The notes beneath the pieces were generated by a model that was not told where the DNA came from, ran no database searches, and saw only the letters and a list, made by a program, of their open reading frames with translations. The position numbers and the translations under genes were made by a program. Source: JAKJEP01 sp964580995 (GTDB lineage Bacteria; Planctomycetota; Phycisphaerae; Sedimentisphaerales; SM23-30). Taken from it: DNA of 64,000 bases. Within the stretch, counting starts at the first letter, position 1. Each line of letters begins with the position of its first letter. Of this stretch, positions 52,901-61,151 are shown piece after piece. The DNA lies in NCBI GenBank assembly GCA_964580995.1, contig CAZOMV010000011.1, forward strand, positions 9,055 through 73,054, in the 5' to 3' direction.

Positions 52901-53504
52901 TGCTTCCGGTAAACCGGCCCGCCGCGAGGTGATCCTGGTTGCAGCCCAGCCGGGCGGTACGGGCGATGCCAAGGCGTGGCGCGAACTGGCCGAAAGAATG
53001 GCCTCCGGTTCCTCGGTAGTCTTCCTTTCGCTGGACGTATTCCAGAAGGATGGAAATCCGCTGGGCTGGCTGCCGCTGGCCAACAAGGGAACGTTGGGTT
53101 TGATAAGCGAGTACACCTTCCCCCAGGTTTATATCCGGGATGAGTGGGCGAAACGGCACCCGATTTTCAATGGCTTGCCCACCGGTCTGATGGACTACGT
53201 ATTTTATCGCGAGATCATACCGGATTTCCGCTACAGCGGCCAGGACACCCCCGACGAGGCCGTCGCCGGCGCCTTCCGTACCGGCATGACCTACAACTGC
53301 GCGGAGCTGATGCTCTCAGTTTACCAACTGGGAGCGGGTAAATTTATCCTGAATTCCCTGCGAGTCCGCCAGGCCCTTGGCCAGGATCCCACCGCCGAAT
53401 ATCTCCTCCGAAATATGCTCAACTACGCCGCCAGGGATTCCGCCAACCCTCTCACCGGGTTACCTGCGGATTTTGAGGAACAGCTTAAGGCGATGGGGTA
53501 TTGA
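49983..53504 (+). CDS. Secreted GH2 glycoside hydrolase with inserted permuted beta module
   Basis: A 1173-residue exported enzyme, close paralogue of the protein at 31568-35116 (signal RIAMVLVCSMFSAVNVSG). Domains: sugar-binding (FWYWRDLDVPANP, LADVWVNGIHVGSH), immunoglobulin-like, then a TIM barrel with acid/base Glu423 (WGLLNETGD) and nucleophile Glu708 (LFLAEYGLGSG). The insert between them, about 500-640, has RWTAPAAGEYTV, TTDVHVL, TIDFVVGWGG and then NPNGPWSYG. The C terminus is the same ThuA/GATase-like extension (LGAGKFILNSLRV). Acting with the GH36 enzymes in this operon it would remove beta-linked sugars. TAGGAG lies six bases before the ATG at 49983; an overlapping GTG at 49980 is less likely. 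Confidence 0.88.
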   Translation: MRRIAMVLVCSMFSAVNVSGDTVQKRTDSPASQVISLNGGGWLLAADPQNIGREQKWWEKPRDDAQAAQIPWLMPDTFPGYCGAFWYWRDLDVPANPCPDGRYLLRFWDVDYLADVWVNGIHVGSHEGSMMPFIFDVTAAVKPGSINHLAVRILLPGDTPIDGFTFRQTPHGGAGPSQTGGIMDSVELLVTPPVRVEDLYVQPDPQTGKIHIQANLRNAGTNSKSCSIEFTVSPAANGNILDAVTISQELPAGDTLIKSELQVQNPQLWDLNDPILYRVTARVTSDSSPWFDESSTRCGFRDFKFENGYFRLNGRRIFLRSSHTAAEAPIGHCLPRDPGVLRSELLSCKAMGFNMVRFISRVALRYQLDMADEIGLLIYEESPASWMFHDSPNMAERFDRQITSLVRRDRSHPSIVIWGLLNETGDGPVFRRAVQSLPLVRSLDDSRVVILGSGRFDCPLSFINGLQVWKSGEGTQPNVLFNSRPYALYQVPLWPAKTVSLNPGAGGEYSVARWTAPAAGEYTVSARFRGTGCYSTTDVHVLRGGQPVYTGFINVRGWGDCCEYSGTMKLKAGETIDFVVGWGGSYSLNAAGLIPWTDTTEVRSVIQSAEGTKYDMAADFSNSRNPNGPWSYGSLTAGQAPDAATFAAYAKCETLNNPDIGNICNPGSNEWENVLADLHTYPRSPHRGLEIERLRTVTYNDQPLFLAEYGLGSGTHFPRMLRHFESRGEEAYHMAKFYEDMLARFMADWDRWKLAEAFASPEDFFDKCLAKMAGLRKMGINALRSNPAIISYNVTGTHDTAEAYSEGVITAFREHKPGTFDAMCDAFAPLRWCLFTEPVSVYRGGKVKFEAVLANEDVLKPGEYPVLLQVLGPDDERLIERKISVTIPAKTDNMEPSFAIPVFSGELPVDAPSGKCRFVARLLKGGAASGESVDFYVTDPADLPAVKTEITLWGEDKELADWLDGHGIKIRPFASGKPARREVILVAAQPGGTGDAKAWRELAERMASGSSVVFLSLDVFQKDGNPLGWLPLANKGTLGLISEYTFPQVYIRDEWAKRHPIFNGLPTGLMDYVFYREIIPDFRYSGQDTPDEAVAGAFRTGMTYNCAELMLSVYQLGAGKFILNSLRVRQALGQDPTAEYLLRNMLNYAARDSANPLTGLPADFEEQLKAMGY

Positions 53505-53625
53505 CAGAACTTAGGAAAAGTCGGAATTGTCCAAATATTTGTCGGATAAAGCTATTGAAATGGTATCCAATCTCCCATAAACTGACGCTGGAATAATTTT
53601 GGCATACAGGTATAGGAAACATGCA

Positions 53626-55671
53626 ATGTTCAAAAATAATGTAGGGACTATTTTGGCCGTTCTTTTGATCTGTGGTTCGGTTTTTGCTGTTTCCCCCACG
53701 AATGAGGAAATGGCTCTTTCCAGGCAGTGGATTTCGGACCATTTTGTGACGAATCCCGCGACTTCCATTCCGTTCTCTTTTCTTTATGATGGCAAGCCGT
53801 CCTCGCAACTCCTTTCCTCCTGGAAAATGGAACAGTCGGAAAAGAAGCTGGAGGAAGGACGTATTTTGCGTGCCATAATTTTCACGGATCCGGCAACCTC
53901 TTTGCAGGTACGCTGTGAAGTGACCGAATATACGGCCTGCCCCGCCGCGGAATGGATCGTTTACTTCAAAAACACCGGCGAGAAGGATACTCCGATCCTG
54001 AAAGATATTCAGGCCCTGAATATGTTCTTTGGCAGGCCGGACGAGGGTAACTTCACTTTGTATCATTCCCGGGGCTCCGAAGCGGGTCTGTCGGACTTTC
54101 AGCCCCTGGTTCATACAATCGCTCCGGAAAGTAATTTTGAGCTGTTCTCGCATGGTATGAGTAAAGGGACCCGGGTACGCGGCGGTACCAGCTCGGTCGA
54201 GTATATGCCCTTCTTCAATATCGAAGGCGCCGCCAACGGCATCATCACCGCCATCGGCTGGACGGGTACCTGGCGCGCGAAATTCTCCCGCGCCGCCGCC
54301 AACGAAGTAAAAATAACCGCCGGCATGGACCGCACCGAACTTTTGCTCTATCCGGGAGAGCAAATCCGTACCCCGCGCATTCTCGCCCTGTACTGGGAAA
54401 AAGATCGAATCCGGGGGCATAATATGTGGCGGCGCCTGCTCCTGGATCATTATTCTCCCCTGCCGGATGGCAAACCGTTCCGCGGCTTGATTTGTGACGC
54501 CAACTGGGGCTGGATGCCTGCCGGCCAGCAGATAGCGGAAATGGATCGACTGCGGGAATATGGTCTGCCGGTCGATGGTTACTGGATCGATGCCCTGTGG
54601 TCGGGCAATTCCCCCGCGGATAACTGGATTCAGATGCTTTCCAATCGAAACGCCCGGACGGACCTTTATCCCAAGGGCATGAAAGAGGTTTCCGACGCCG
54701 CCCATGAGCGGAATATGAAATTGCAGCTCTGGTTCGTACCGCATTGCATCGAGCCTTCCGTCGAAATTGGCAAGGAACACCCCGAATGGCTGGGGGAACC
54801 GTATGATTTCAATGGTAATTACTATTCACTCGACCACGGCGATCCGAAAGTGAATCAGTTTATGATCGATTATTATACGAAAATCGTCCGGGATTATGGC
54901 ATTGATATCTTTCGTGAAGACGGCCGGCCGATGTGGCCTTCCGATGATAAGCCCAACCGCGTCGGAGCCGCTCAGGCTCATTACATCGAGGGCTACTATG
55001 CCTTTCGGGACGGCCTCCTGAAAAATCATCCCCATCTGATCATCGACAATTGCGGCGAAGGCGGCAAAAAGGTCGATATCGAAACGATCTCGCGTTCCGT
55101 TCTCATGTGGCGCAGCGATTTCCAGGCCTCCGGCCGCCCCGATCCCATTACCAATCAGCTCTATACGTACGGGCTTTCCGGGTGGATACCGATTTACAGT
55201 GCCGCCGCTCCCGGTGAATGGAATAGCGAATATGCCATCCGGAGTGCCTTCGCTCCCTCTCTGGTTCTCATTTGGTCCATTCATGACCTCGATCAAAGAT
55301 GGAGCCAAATCGACAAAGTCCTGCTGAAACGCATGCTCGAGGAATATCTTTCCGTGCGGGATGCCTTCTATGGTGACTACTATCCTCTCCTGCCCTATGA
55401 CGCCGGGGAGGATGGCTGGCTCGCCTGGCAGTTTGATCAGCCGGATCAGGGCAAAGGTCTGGTCCAGGCTTTCCGTCGCAGCCAATCCCCATTTTTAGGT
55501 CTGAATCTCAAACTCTGCGGCCTCCAGCCGGATGCCAGGTATCAGGTTAGCGGCCTGGACACCCATCAGCCCCAATCCTGTACCGGCCGCCAGTTAATGG
55601 AAGAAGGGCTGGATGTGCAGAGCAAAACCAAACCCTATGCCGCCGCCATCATCTACCGCCGGGAAAAATAA
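53626..55671 (+). CDS. Secreted divergent GH36-like enzyme
   Basis: A 681-residue exported protein (signal VGTILAVLLICGSVFA), the most divergent of the four GH36-like genes. The N-terminal region still aligns (TSIPFSFLYDGKPSSQLL). The nucleophile lies in IFREDGRP (Asp432) and the acid/base block is NCGEGGKKVD (Asp484), versus RQDFN and SCASGGRRND in the others; both Asp are retained, but surrounding residues that shape the sugar site differ, so its specificity probably differs. The ATG at 53626 has AGGA seven to eight bases upstream. The gap behind the GH2 gene is 121 bases and holds a TGACGCTGG/AATAA copy of the operon promoter motif, so it may have its own promoter. Confidence 0.82.
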   Translation: MFKNNVGTILAVLLICGSVFAVSPTNEEMALSRQWISDHFVTNPATSIPFSFLYDGKPSSQLLSSWKMEQSEKKLEEGRILRAIIFTDPATSLQVRCEVTEYTACPAAEWIVYFKNTGEKDTPILKDIQALNMFFGRPDEGNFTLYHSRGSEAGLSDFQPLVHTIAPESNFELFSHGMSKGTRVRGGTSSVEYMPFFNIEGAANGIITAIGWTGTWRAKFSRAAANEVKITAGMDRTELLLYPGEQIRTPRILALYWEKDRIRGHNMWRRLLLDHYSPLPDGKPFRGLICDANWGWMPAGQQIAEMDRLREYGLPVDGYWIDALWSGNSPADNWIQMLSNRNARTDLYPKGMKEVSDAAHERNMKLQLWFVPHCIEPSVEIGKEHPEWLGEPYDFNGNYYSLDHGDPKVNQFMIDYYTKIVRDYGIDIFREDGRPMWPSDDKPNRVGAAQAHYIEGYYAFRDGLLKNHPHLIIDNCGEGGKKVDIETISRSVLMWRSDFQASGRPDPITNQLYTYGLSGWIPIYSAAAPGEWNSEYAIRSAFAPSLVLIWSIHDLDQRWSQIDKVLLKRMLEEYLSVRDAFYGDYYPLLPYDAGEDGWLAWQFDQPDQGKGLVQAFRRSQSPFLGLNLKLCGLQPDARYQVSGLDTHQPQSCTGRQLMEEGLDVQSKTKPYAAAIIYRREK

Positions 55672-55742
55672 AAACCGGGTTTGCCGGCCGTCATTTTTTC
55701 AATCTATTCACAAAAAGTGAAAACGGGGGGGGTAAGCAAATA

Positions 55743-55884
55743 GCGAAGTGGTTCTAAGGATATTCCCTATTTCGCAGGTCGGGCATTTCCAGTAAAAAGT
55801 AAGGGCGTAAGACGAGGAGAACCGATGGAAGAGTCGTAAAATAAAGAGGTTACGATCAAAAGTGAGTTTTGTAAGGGAATATCC
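55743..55884 (+). other. Candidate structured leader (pseudoknot-type) of the sigma-factor gene
   Basis: Hairpin: GCGAAGTGG (55743-55751) pairs with CTATTTCGC (55767-55775) through nine pairs including two G-U. Its 15-base loop contains GGATATTCC (55758-55766), perfectly complementary to GGAATATCC (55876-55884), the bases directly before the ATG at 55885 that overlap the AAGGGA ribosome-binding region. With the hairpin open the complement extends to 11 bases. A second hairpin, TCGTAA/TTACGA, lies at 55834-55839 and 55850-55855. Together this suggests a folded RNA able to hide the start region. No known riboswitch family is recognised. Confidence 0.5.
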
Positions 55885-56769
55885 ATGAACAAGTGCGAAG
55901 AAATCAGCAAAGAAGTAGCATCCCGGATCAGAAGTTGTAAGCTAGCCGACTGTCAGGCGGAGCAGTTGAGAGGAATTTTGCGGTCGAGTCAATATTATGT
56001 TAGCCATGACTGTTTTGGCAGGTCTTCCGAAATGTCGGAAATTCTGGACCGCAAAATAGCGATTCAACCCGATGGCCGGCTGGATCCGGACCAGGAAAAA
56101 AACCTCTTTCTGCTTTTAAATTATTACCGGTATCAGCGGGAAAAGCTCCGCGAGAAATTGCTTCAAGAAGGGGTCTGGAACCGGGCAGAGGTGGCATCCC
56201 TTTTACGCTGGGACGATTGGCAGCGAGACGTGAAAGACAAGCTGGTCAACGGCAATATGGGACTGGTGATGTCGATGGCGCGTCGTGCCCAGATCTACCG
56301 GCTCGAATATGAAGACTTCGTGAGTGAAGGAAGCATGGCTTTGCTCCGGGCCATCGATCGGTTCGACTGTTCGCTGGGCTACCGGTTCAGTACCTATGCC
56401 TGCCATGCGATTCTCCAGAGTATCTATCGGCTGGCCAGAAAACTCTATCGATGGCGCAGCCGCTTTGCGGTCGCCGGCGAGATGGTGCTCGATAAGGATG
56501 ATCACCTGGCCAGGCAGCGGCAGGAACTGGTACGGGAGCAGGCGCAAACGGTAGGGACAATTGTGCGGGACAATCTGGCCCATCTTTCGGACGCCGAGCG
56601 GTTTGTCCTGGAAAGGCGATTCCCTCTGGATCAGGAGGAATCCCGGCCCATGACTCTCGAACGCATCGGTGAGCACCTGGATTTGTCCAAGGAGCGGGTG
56701 CGGCAGATTCAGAAAAAAGCCCTGGGCAAGGTGCGGCTGGTAAGCGAACAATGCCTGATGTCGGTATAA
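55885..56769 (+). CDS. Sigma-70 family RNA polymerase sigma factor
   Basis: A 294-residue sigma factor of the group 3/4 range. Region 2 is clear: NMGLVMSMARRA, then YEDFVSEGSMALLRAIDRFD and LGYRFSTYACHAI, the core-binding and -10 recognition helices. Region 4 at the C terminus has MTLERIGEHLDLSKERVRQI, the -35-binding helix-turn-helix, close to the RpoD type. The first ~95 residues are helical and not typical. No anti-sigma gene is adjacent. The gene is preceded by a long structured leader and followed after 225 bases by a histidine kinase and response regulator gene, so control by signal input is plausible. Its targets are unknown. Confidence 0.9.
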   Translation: MNKCEEISKEVASRIRSCKLADCQAEQLRGILRSSQYYVSHDCFGRSSEMSEILDRKIAIQPDGRLDPDQEKNLFLLLNYYRYQREKLREKLLQEGVWNRAEVASLLRWDDWQRDVKDKLVNGNMGLVMSMARRAQIYRLEYEDFVSEGSMALLRAIDRFDCSLGYRFSTYACHAILQSIYRLARKLYRWRSRFAVAGEMVLDKDDHLARQRQELVREQAQTVGTIVRDNLAHLSDAERFVLERRFPLDQEESRPMTLERIGEHLDLSKERVRQIQKKALGKVRLVSEQCLMSV

Positions 56770-56774
56770 CCGAA

Positions 56775-56847
56775 GCCTCTTGCATGAGGCAGCCAAAAGG
56801 TGAATTTATCGTGCCTGCCCAATAAGAAGGAAGACGTAAGACGTCTT
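56775..56847 (+). other. Hairpin pair downstream of the sigma-factor gene
   Basis: GCCTC/GAGGC (56775-56779 with 56786-56790, loop six bases) directly after the sigma stop, and AAGACGT-aag-ACGTCTT (56831-56847), a perfect 7-bp stem extendable by one G-C. Neither is followed by a T-run. They may terminate, stabilise or fold the leader of the kinase mRNA. Confidence 0.35.
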
Positions 56848-56898
56848 CTGGAAAATGGTTACGTTATATGAAGACCGGATGCTCTTCCAAATTCGGTA

Positions 56899-56926
56899 TT
56901 GCTTTTATTGAGAAAAAGGATACAAT
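56899..56926 (+). promoter_or_regulatory. Possible promoter for the histidine kinase operon
   Basis: TTGCTT (56899-56904), 16 bases, TACAAT (56921-56926), about 65 bases before the kinase ATG. The -35 is weak. Confidence 0.3.
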
Positions 56927-56994
56927 GAAGCAATAACGGTTGAGTAAACCGGTTAATTATCGAGCACCCCAGTCCATTGGAGTTGATCTTTGGG

Positions 56995-59900
56995 ATGGCG
57001 GCAAAAACAAATAAAAATTCAGACGAGCCGGCAAGGGTTGAGCAGGAATTTTGCGCGACCAAAGGTGATGCGATTGAACCGGAAGAGCAGATAGGGGATA
57101 AACTCGATGAAATGACGAAACGATACCATTCCTTGTTCAACGGAATGACGGAGGGCTTCGCTCTTTATGAGATTATCTGCGATGACCAGGGACATCCTTG
57201 TGATTATCGTTTTTTGGAGGTCAACCCGGCTTTTGAAACGCTCATGGGATTGAAACAGGAAACCGTCGTCGGGAAAACCATACGCCAGATTATGCCGGAC
57301 ATCGAGCCGGTCTGGATCGAAACCTGCGGACGAGTCGCCCTTACGGGGGAATCCAATCATTTTGAACAATATCACTCGGCGTTGAAGAAGACCTTCGAGG
57401 TAGATGTGTACTGTCCTGCGGAGTACCGATTCGCCTGCGTGTTCAAAGACATCACCGAACGTAAACACATGGAGGAAGCCTTGCGCCGGAGCGAACGGCT
57501 GTATCGCAGTATCGGCGAGACGATCGATTACGGTATATGGGTGTGCGATCCCAACGGTCGGAACATATACGCTAGTGAGTCGTTCCTCAAAATGGTGGGG
57601 ATTACGCAGCAACAGTGCTCCGACTTCGGATGGGGCGATGTGTTGCATCCGGACGATGCCGAACGGACGATCGCCGCATGGAAAGAATGTGTCCGCAACG
57701 GGGGCAACTGGGACATCGAGCACCGTTTCCGGGGCGTGGACGGCCAATGGCATGCCGTCCTGGCACGCGGGGTTCCGGTCCGCGATGAGCAGGGGCGGAT
57801 TATCTGCTGGGCGGGCATAAATCTGGACATTAGCCGGCTCAAGCGGGCGGAGGAGGCGCTGGTGGTTTCGGAGACTCGTTATCGCCGGCTTTTCGAGGCG
57901 GCTCGTGATGGGATACTCATCCTGGATGCGGAATCCGGGCAGATCGTGGATGTGAATCCATTCCTAAAAGATATGTTGGGCTATTCTCACGAGGAGTTTT
58001 TGCATAAGAAGATCTGGGAGATTGGTCTTTTCAAACATATGCTAGTGTCAAAGGAAGCTTTCCTGGAATTGCAGACCAAAGGATACGTCCGCTACGAGAA
58101 CCTGCCGCTCGAAACCAAAAACGGACGCAGTATAGCAGTGGAGTTTGTAAGTAACGTGTACTGGGTTGACCACAAGAAAGTAATCCAGTGTAATATTCGT
58201 GACATCACCTTGCGCAAGCAGGCCGAGGAGGCCCTACGCCAAAGCCGGGAGGACCTGGACCGGGCTCAGGAGGTAGCGAACATCGGAAGCTGGCGGCTCA
58301 ATGTCCGGAAGAACGAATTAACCTGGTCGGATCAGAATCATCGCATCTTCGGGATTCCCAAAGGAACTCCCCTGACGTATGAGACCTTTTTGTCCGTGGC
58401 CCACCCGGAAGACCGGCAGTATGTGGATGAAAAATGGCTGGCCGCTCTGCGCGGGGAACCCTATGATATTGAACACCGGATCCTGGTAGATGGCAAGATC
58501 AAGTGGGTCCGGGAACGGGCTTATCTGGAGGTTGATGCGGCGGATGCCCTGCTGGGCGGCTTTGGCATCACGCAGGACATCACCGCGTTTAAACAATTTG
58601 AAGAGGAAATCAAAAGTCTGGCCAAATTCCCTTCGGAAAATCCCTTTCCGGTATTGCGTATCTCTGGCCAGGGGGACATCCTGTATTCCAACGGGCCGGG
58701 TACCGTTTTGCTGGAACAGTGGAACCGGGAAATAGGTCAAAAGGTGCCGGAATACTGGCGTCAGATAGTTGCCGAAGTGACTGCCACCGGCAGGAATCAT
58801 GTGGAAGAAATCCCCTGCGGCGACCATATCTATTCTCTGGTAATCACCCCCGTTTCCGGAATGAATTATTGTAATATCTACGGCCGGGACATCACCGTTC
58901 AGAGGAACGCCGAACAGGCCCTGCGCCTCTCACGCGACCAGTTGCAGAACAAGGTCCGCGAGCGAACCTCCGAATTGGCGCATACCGTCAATATTTTACA
59001 GGAGGAAGTCCAGCAGCGGATCCAGATCGAAAACCAGTTGCGGGAACGTTCCGAAATGCTCGATGCCTTCTTTTCCCATACCATTACCCCTTTGGTAATT
59101 CTGGACCGCCAGTTTAATTTCATCCGGGTCAACGCCGCCTATGCACGGGCCTGCCAGCGCGAGATCTATGAATTCGAGGGACATAATCATTTTGAATTCT
59201 ATCCCAACCAGGAAAATCAGCGCATATTCGAAGAGGTGGTTCGCACCAAAAAACCATTCCAGGTGGCTGCCCGGCCGTTCTCCTTCCCGGATCACCCCGA
59301 ATGGGGGCTGACCTACTGGGACTGGAGCCTGGTGCCGATTCTGGATGATTCGGGCGAGGTCGAAATGCTCGTGTTTTCCCTGAAAGAGGTAACCGAAAGT
59401 AAACTGCACGAACAGTTCCTCCGCTTGAGCGAATCCCGCTTGTCCGAAGCCCAGCGAATCGCCCACCTGGGCAATTGGGAATGGGATTTAACCACCAATG
59501 AAATCTGGTGGTCGGATGAAGTGTATCGAATTTTCGGGATCGTTCCCTCGAAACGAAAAATATCTTTAAAATTTCTGCTCCATCTCGTGCATCCGGAGGA
59601 CCGCGGCTCGTTCCGGGAGTTGATCGCGGATTCGGCGCTGCACCTTACCAATTTCGATTTCATCCATCGGATTCTGAAAAGAGATGGCACGGAGCGAATG
59701 GTGCATGTGCGTGCCGAACCCTTCTGCAATCCGGAGGGCAAACAAACCCGGATGCGGGGGACGGTGCAGGATGTTACGGAACAGACGCGCATTGAGGCCC
59801 AGCTTCGGCGCAGCCAGGAAAAACTGCGATCCCTGACGGCGGAATTGGAGATCGCCGAAGAACGCGAACGGCGGCGCATCGCCGGCGATCTCCACGATTC

Positions 59901-60495
59901 CGTAGGCCAGATTCTGGCTTTCTCCACCCGCGAACTGAAAGGATTGCAGAAGGGATTGCCCCAGCGATTCGCTCCGGCTCTCCAGGAAATCACCGATCAA
60001 CTGGACCAGGCCATCAAACAGGCGCGGACCTTGAGTTTTGACCTCAGCCCCAGTGTCCTGTACGATCTGGGGCTGGAACATGCCATCGAAGAATTGACTG
60101 AGAAATTTTCAAACGAGAAAAAAATCCAATGCCATTTCACGAACGATCCGGTTGCCAAACCGTTGGCGGAATATGTCAAAATTCTTCTGTATCGGGCGGT
60201 TCGGGAACTGCTGATCAATATCATGAAACACGCCGATGCCACGAGGGTCCATATCTCGATCCGTAAAAACAAAAATCATATCGAGATCGGTGTGGAAGAT
60301 GACGGCCGGGGTTTTGATGCCGGCAATCTGGCCGCCCCCTCCAGCAAAACCAGCGGGTTCGGATTGTTCAATATCAGCCAGCGGCTGGATCATCTGGGGG
60401 GACAAATGGAAATCGTATCAACCCCCGGAAAAGGGGTAAAAGTGAAAATCATAGCACCACTGGTACCAGGGAAGGAAGAATCGCATGAAGATTAA
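56995..60495 (+). CDS. Soluble multi-PAS sensor histidine kinase (HPK7/NarX-type output)
   Basis: A 1166-residue kinase without visible transmembrane segments. Seven PAS-like sensor modules are visible from about residue 40 to 935 (starting YHSLFNGMTEGFALYEI, YRSIGETIDYGIWV, YRRLFEAARDGILILD, RAQEVANIGSWRLNV, LAKFPSENPFPVLR, MLDAFFSHTITPLVIL and RIAHLGNWEWDL). A coiled segment lies near 660. Then a HisKA_3 domain with the phosphorylated His967 in RRRIAGDLHDSVGQ and an HATPase domain with GVEDDGRGFD and FGLFNISQRL. It probably senses a cytoplasmic or redox signal and phosphorylates the response regulator encoded next, whose gene overlaps by 11 bases. The ATG at 56995 is preferred over upstream TTG codons, but this start is uncertain. 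Confidence 0.9.
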   Translation: MAAKTNKNSDEPARVEQEFCATKGDAIEPEEQIGDKLDEMTKRYHSLFNGMTEGFALYEIICDDQGHPCDYRFLEVNPAFETLMGLKQETVVGKTIRQIMPDIEPVWIETCGRVALTGESNHFEQYHSALKKTFEVDVYCPAEYRFACVFKDITERKHMEEALRRSERLYRSIGETIDYGIWVCDPNGRNIYASESFLKMVGITQQQCSDFGWGDVLHPDDAERTIAAWKECVRNGGNWDIEHRFRGVDGQWHAVLARGVPVRDEQGRIICWAGINLDISRLKRAEEALVVSETRYRRLFEAARDGILILDAESGQIVDVNPFLKDMLGYSHEEFLHKKIWEIGLFKHMLVSKEAFLELQTKGYVRYENLPLETKNGRSIAVEFVSNVYWVDHKKVIQCNIRDITLRKQAEEALRQSREDLDRAQEVANIGSWRLNVRKNELTWSDQNHRIFGIPKGTPLTYETFLSVAHPEDRQYVDEKWLAALRGEPYDIEHRILVDGKIKWVRERAYLEVDAADALLGGFGITQDITAFKQFEEEIKSLAKFPSENPFPVLRISGQGDILYSNGPGTVLLEQWNREIGQKVPEYWRQIVAEVTATGRNHVEEIPCGDHIYSLVITPVSGMNYCNIYGRDITVQRNAEQALRLSRDQLQNKVRERTSELAHTVNILQEEVQQRIQIENQLRERSEMLDAFFSHTITPLVILDRQFNFIRVNAAYARACQREIYEFEGHNHFEFYPNQENQRIFEEVVRTKKPFQVAARPFSFPDHPEWGLTYWDWSLVPILDDSGEVEMLVFSLKEVTESKLHEQFLRLSESRLSEAQRIAHLGNWEWDLTTNEIWWSDEVYRIFGIVPSKRKISLKFLLHLVHPEDRGSFRELIADSALHLTNFDFIHRILKRDGTERMVHVRAEPFCNPEGKQTRMRGTVQDVTEQTRIEAQLRRSQEKLRSLTAELEIAEERERRRIAGDLHDSVGQILAFSTRELKGLQKGLPQRFAPALQEITDQLDQAIKQARTLSFDLSPSVLYDLGLEHAIEELTEKFSNEKKIQCHFTNDPVAKPLAEYVKILLYRAVRELLINIMKHADATRVHISIRKNKNHIEIGVEDDGRGFDAGNLAAPSSKTSGFGLFNISQRLDHLGGQMEIVSTPGKGVKVKIIAPLVPGKEESHED

Positions 60496-61132
60496 AATTA
60501 TTCTGGCCGATGATCACGCAATCGTTCGGCACGGATTGAGCCGGGCCTTTCAGCAGGAAGCGGGCATGGAAGTCGTCGGACAGGCCAAAGACGGTTTATC
60601 CGTCCTCCAGCTGGTCGCTGAGTTATCCCCGGATGTGGTGGTGATGGACATCTCCATGCCCGATCTGAACGGAATTGAAGCAACCCGTCGTATTACAGCC
60701 GATCACCCAAAAGTCAAAGTGATCGGTTTATCCATGCATTCCAGCAACAAGTATGTCCGCGAAATGTTCCGGGCCGGTGCCTGCGGCTATCTGTTGAAGG
60801 ATTGTTCCTTTGATGAATTGACGGAGGCCATTCGCACCGTCATGAAGGGCAAAACCTACATCAGTCCCTCGATCGGCGATACCGTCATTAAAGACTATCT
60901 GACCAAACCCGAGGAAGACTCCGCCTTCTCCATTTTGACGCCGCGCGAACGCGAAGTGCTGCAACTGCTGGTCGAAGGCAACACCACCAAACAGGCCGGC
61001 CAGCGTCTGGGCATCAGTTCCAAGACCATCGAAGCCCACCGGATCAACATCATGCAAAAACTGAATATCGACAATATCGCCCAACTGACCAAATATGCCA
61101 TCCAGGAAGGCCTGACCGCTTCCGAACCCTGA
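60485..61132 (+). CDS. NarL/FixJ-family response regulator
   Basis: A 215-residue two-domain regulator. The receiver domain (1-120) has acidic pair Asp9-Asp10 (ILADDHAIVRHGL), phosphoacceptor Asp55 (VVVMDISMPDLNG) and the conserved Ser and Lys at about 83-105 (GLSMHSSNKY, LLKDCSF). The C-terminal LuxR-type helix-turn-helix is in LTPREREVLQLLVEG...ISSKTIEAHRINIMQKL. Its ATG lies within the last codons of the kinase gene (11-base overlap), so the pair is translationally coupled and very likely cognate. Target genes are unknown. Confidence 0.95.
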   Translation: MKIKIILADDHAIVRHGLSRAFQQEAGMEVVGQAKDGLSVLQLVAELSPDVVVMDISMPDLNGIEATRRITADHPKVKVIGLSMHSSNKYVREMFRAGACGYLLKDCSFDELTEAIRTVMKGKTYISPSIGDTVIKDYLTKPEEDSAFSILTPREREVLQLLVEGNTTKQAGQRLGISSKTIEAHRINIMQKLNIDNIAQLTKYAIQEGLTASEP

Positions 61133-61151
61133 TTTTCCGGCTTTAGGCAGC

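Noticed and set aside
55672..55742. Strong intrinsic terminator after the last GH36 gene
   Set aside because: Only a 4-bp CCGG/CCGG stem seven bases before a T-run (55694-55699); too weak to list as a terminator.
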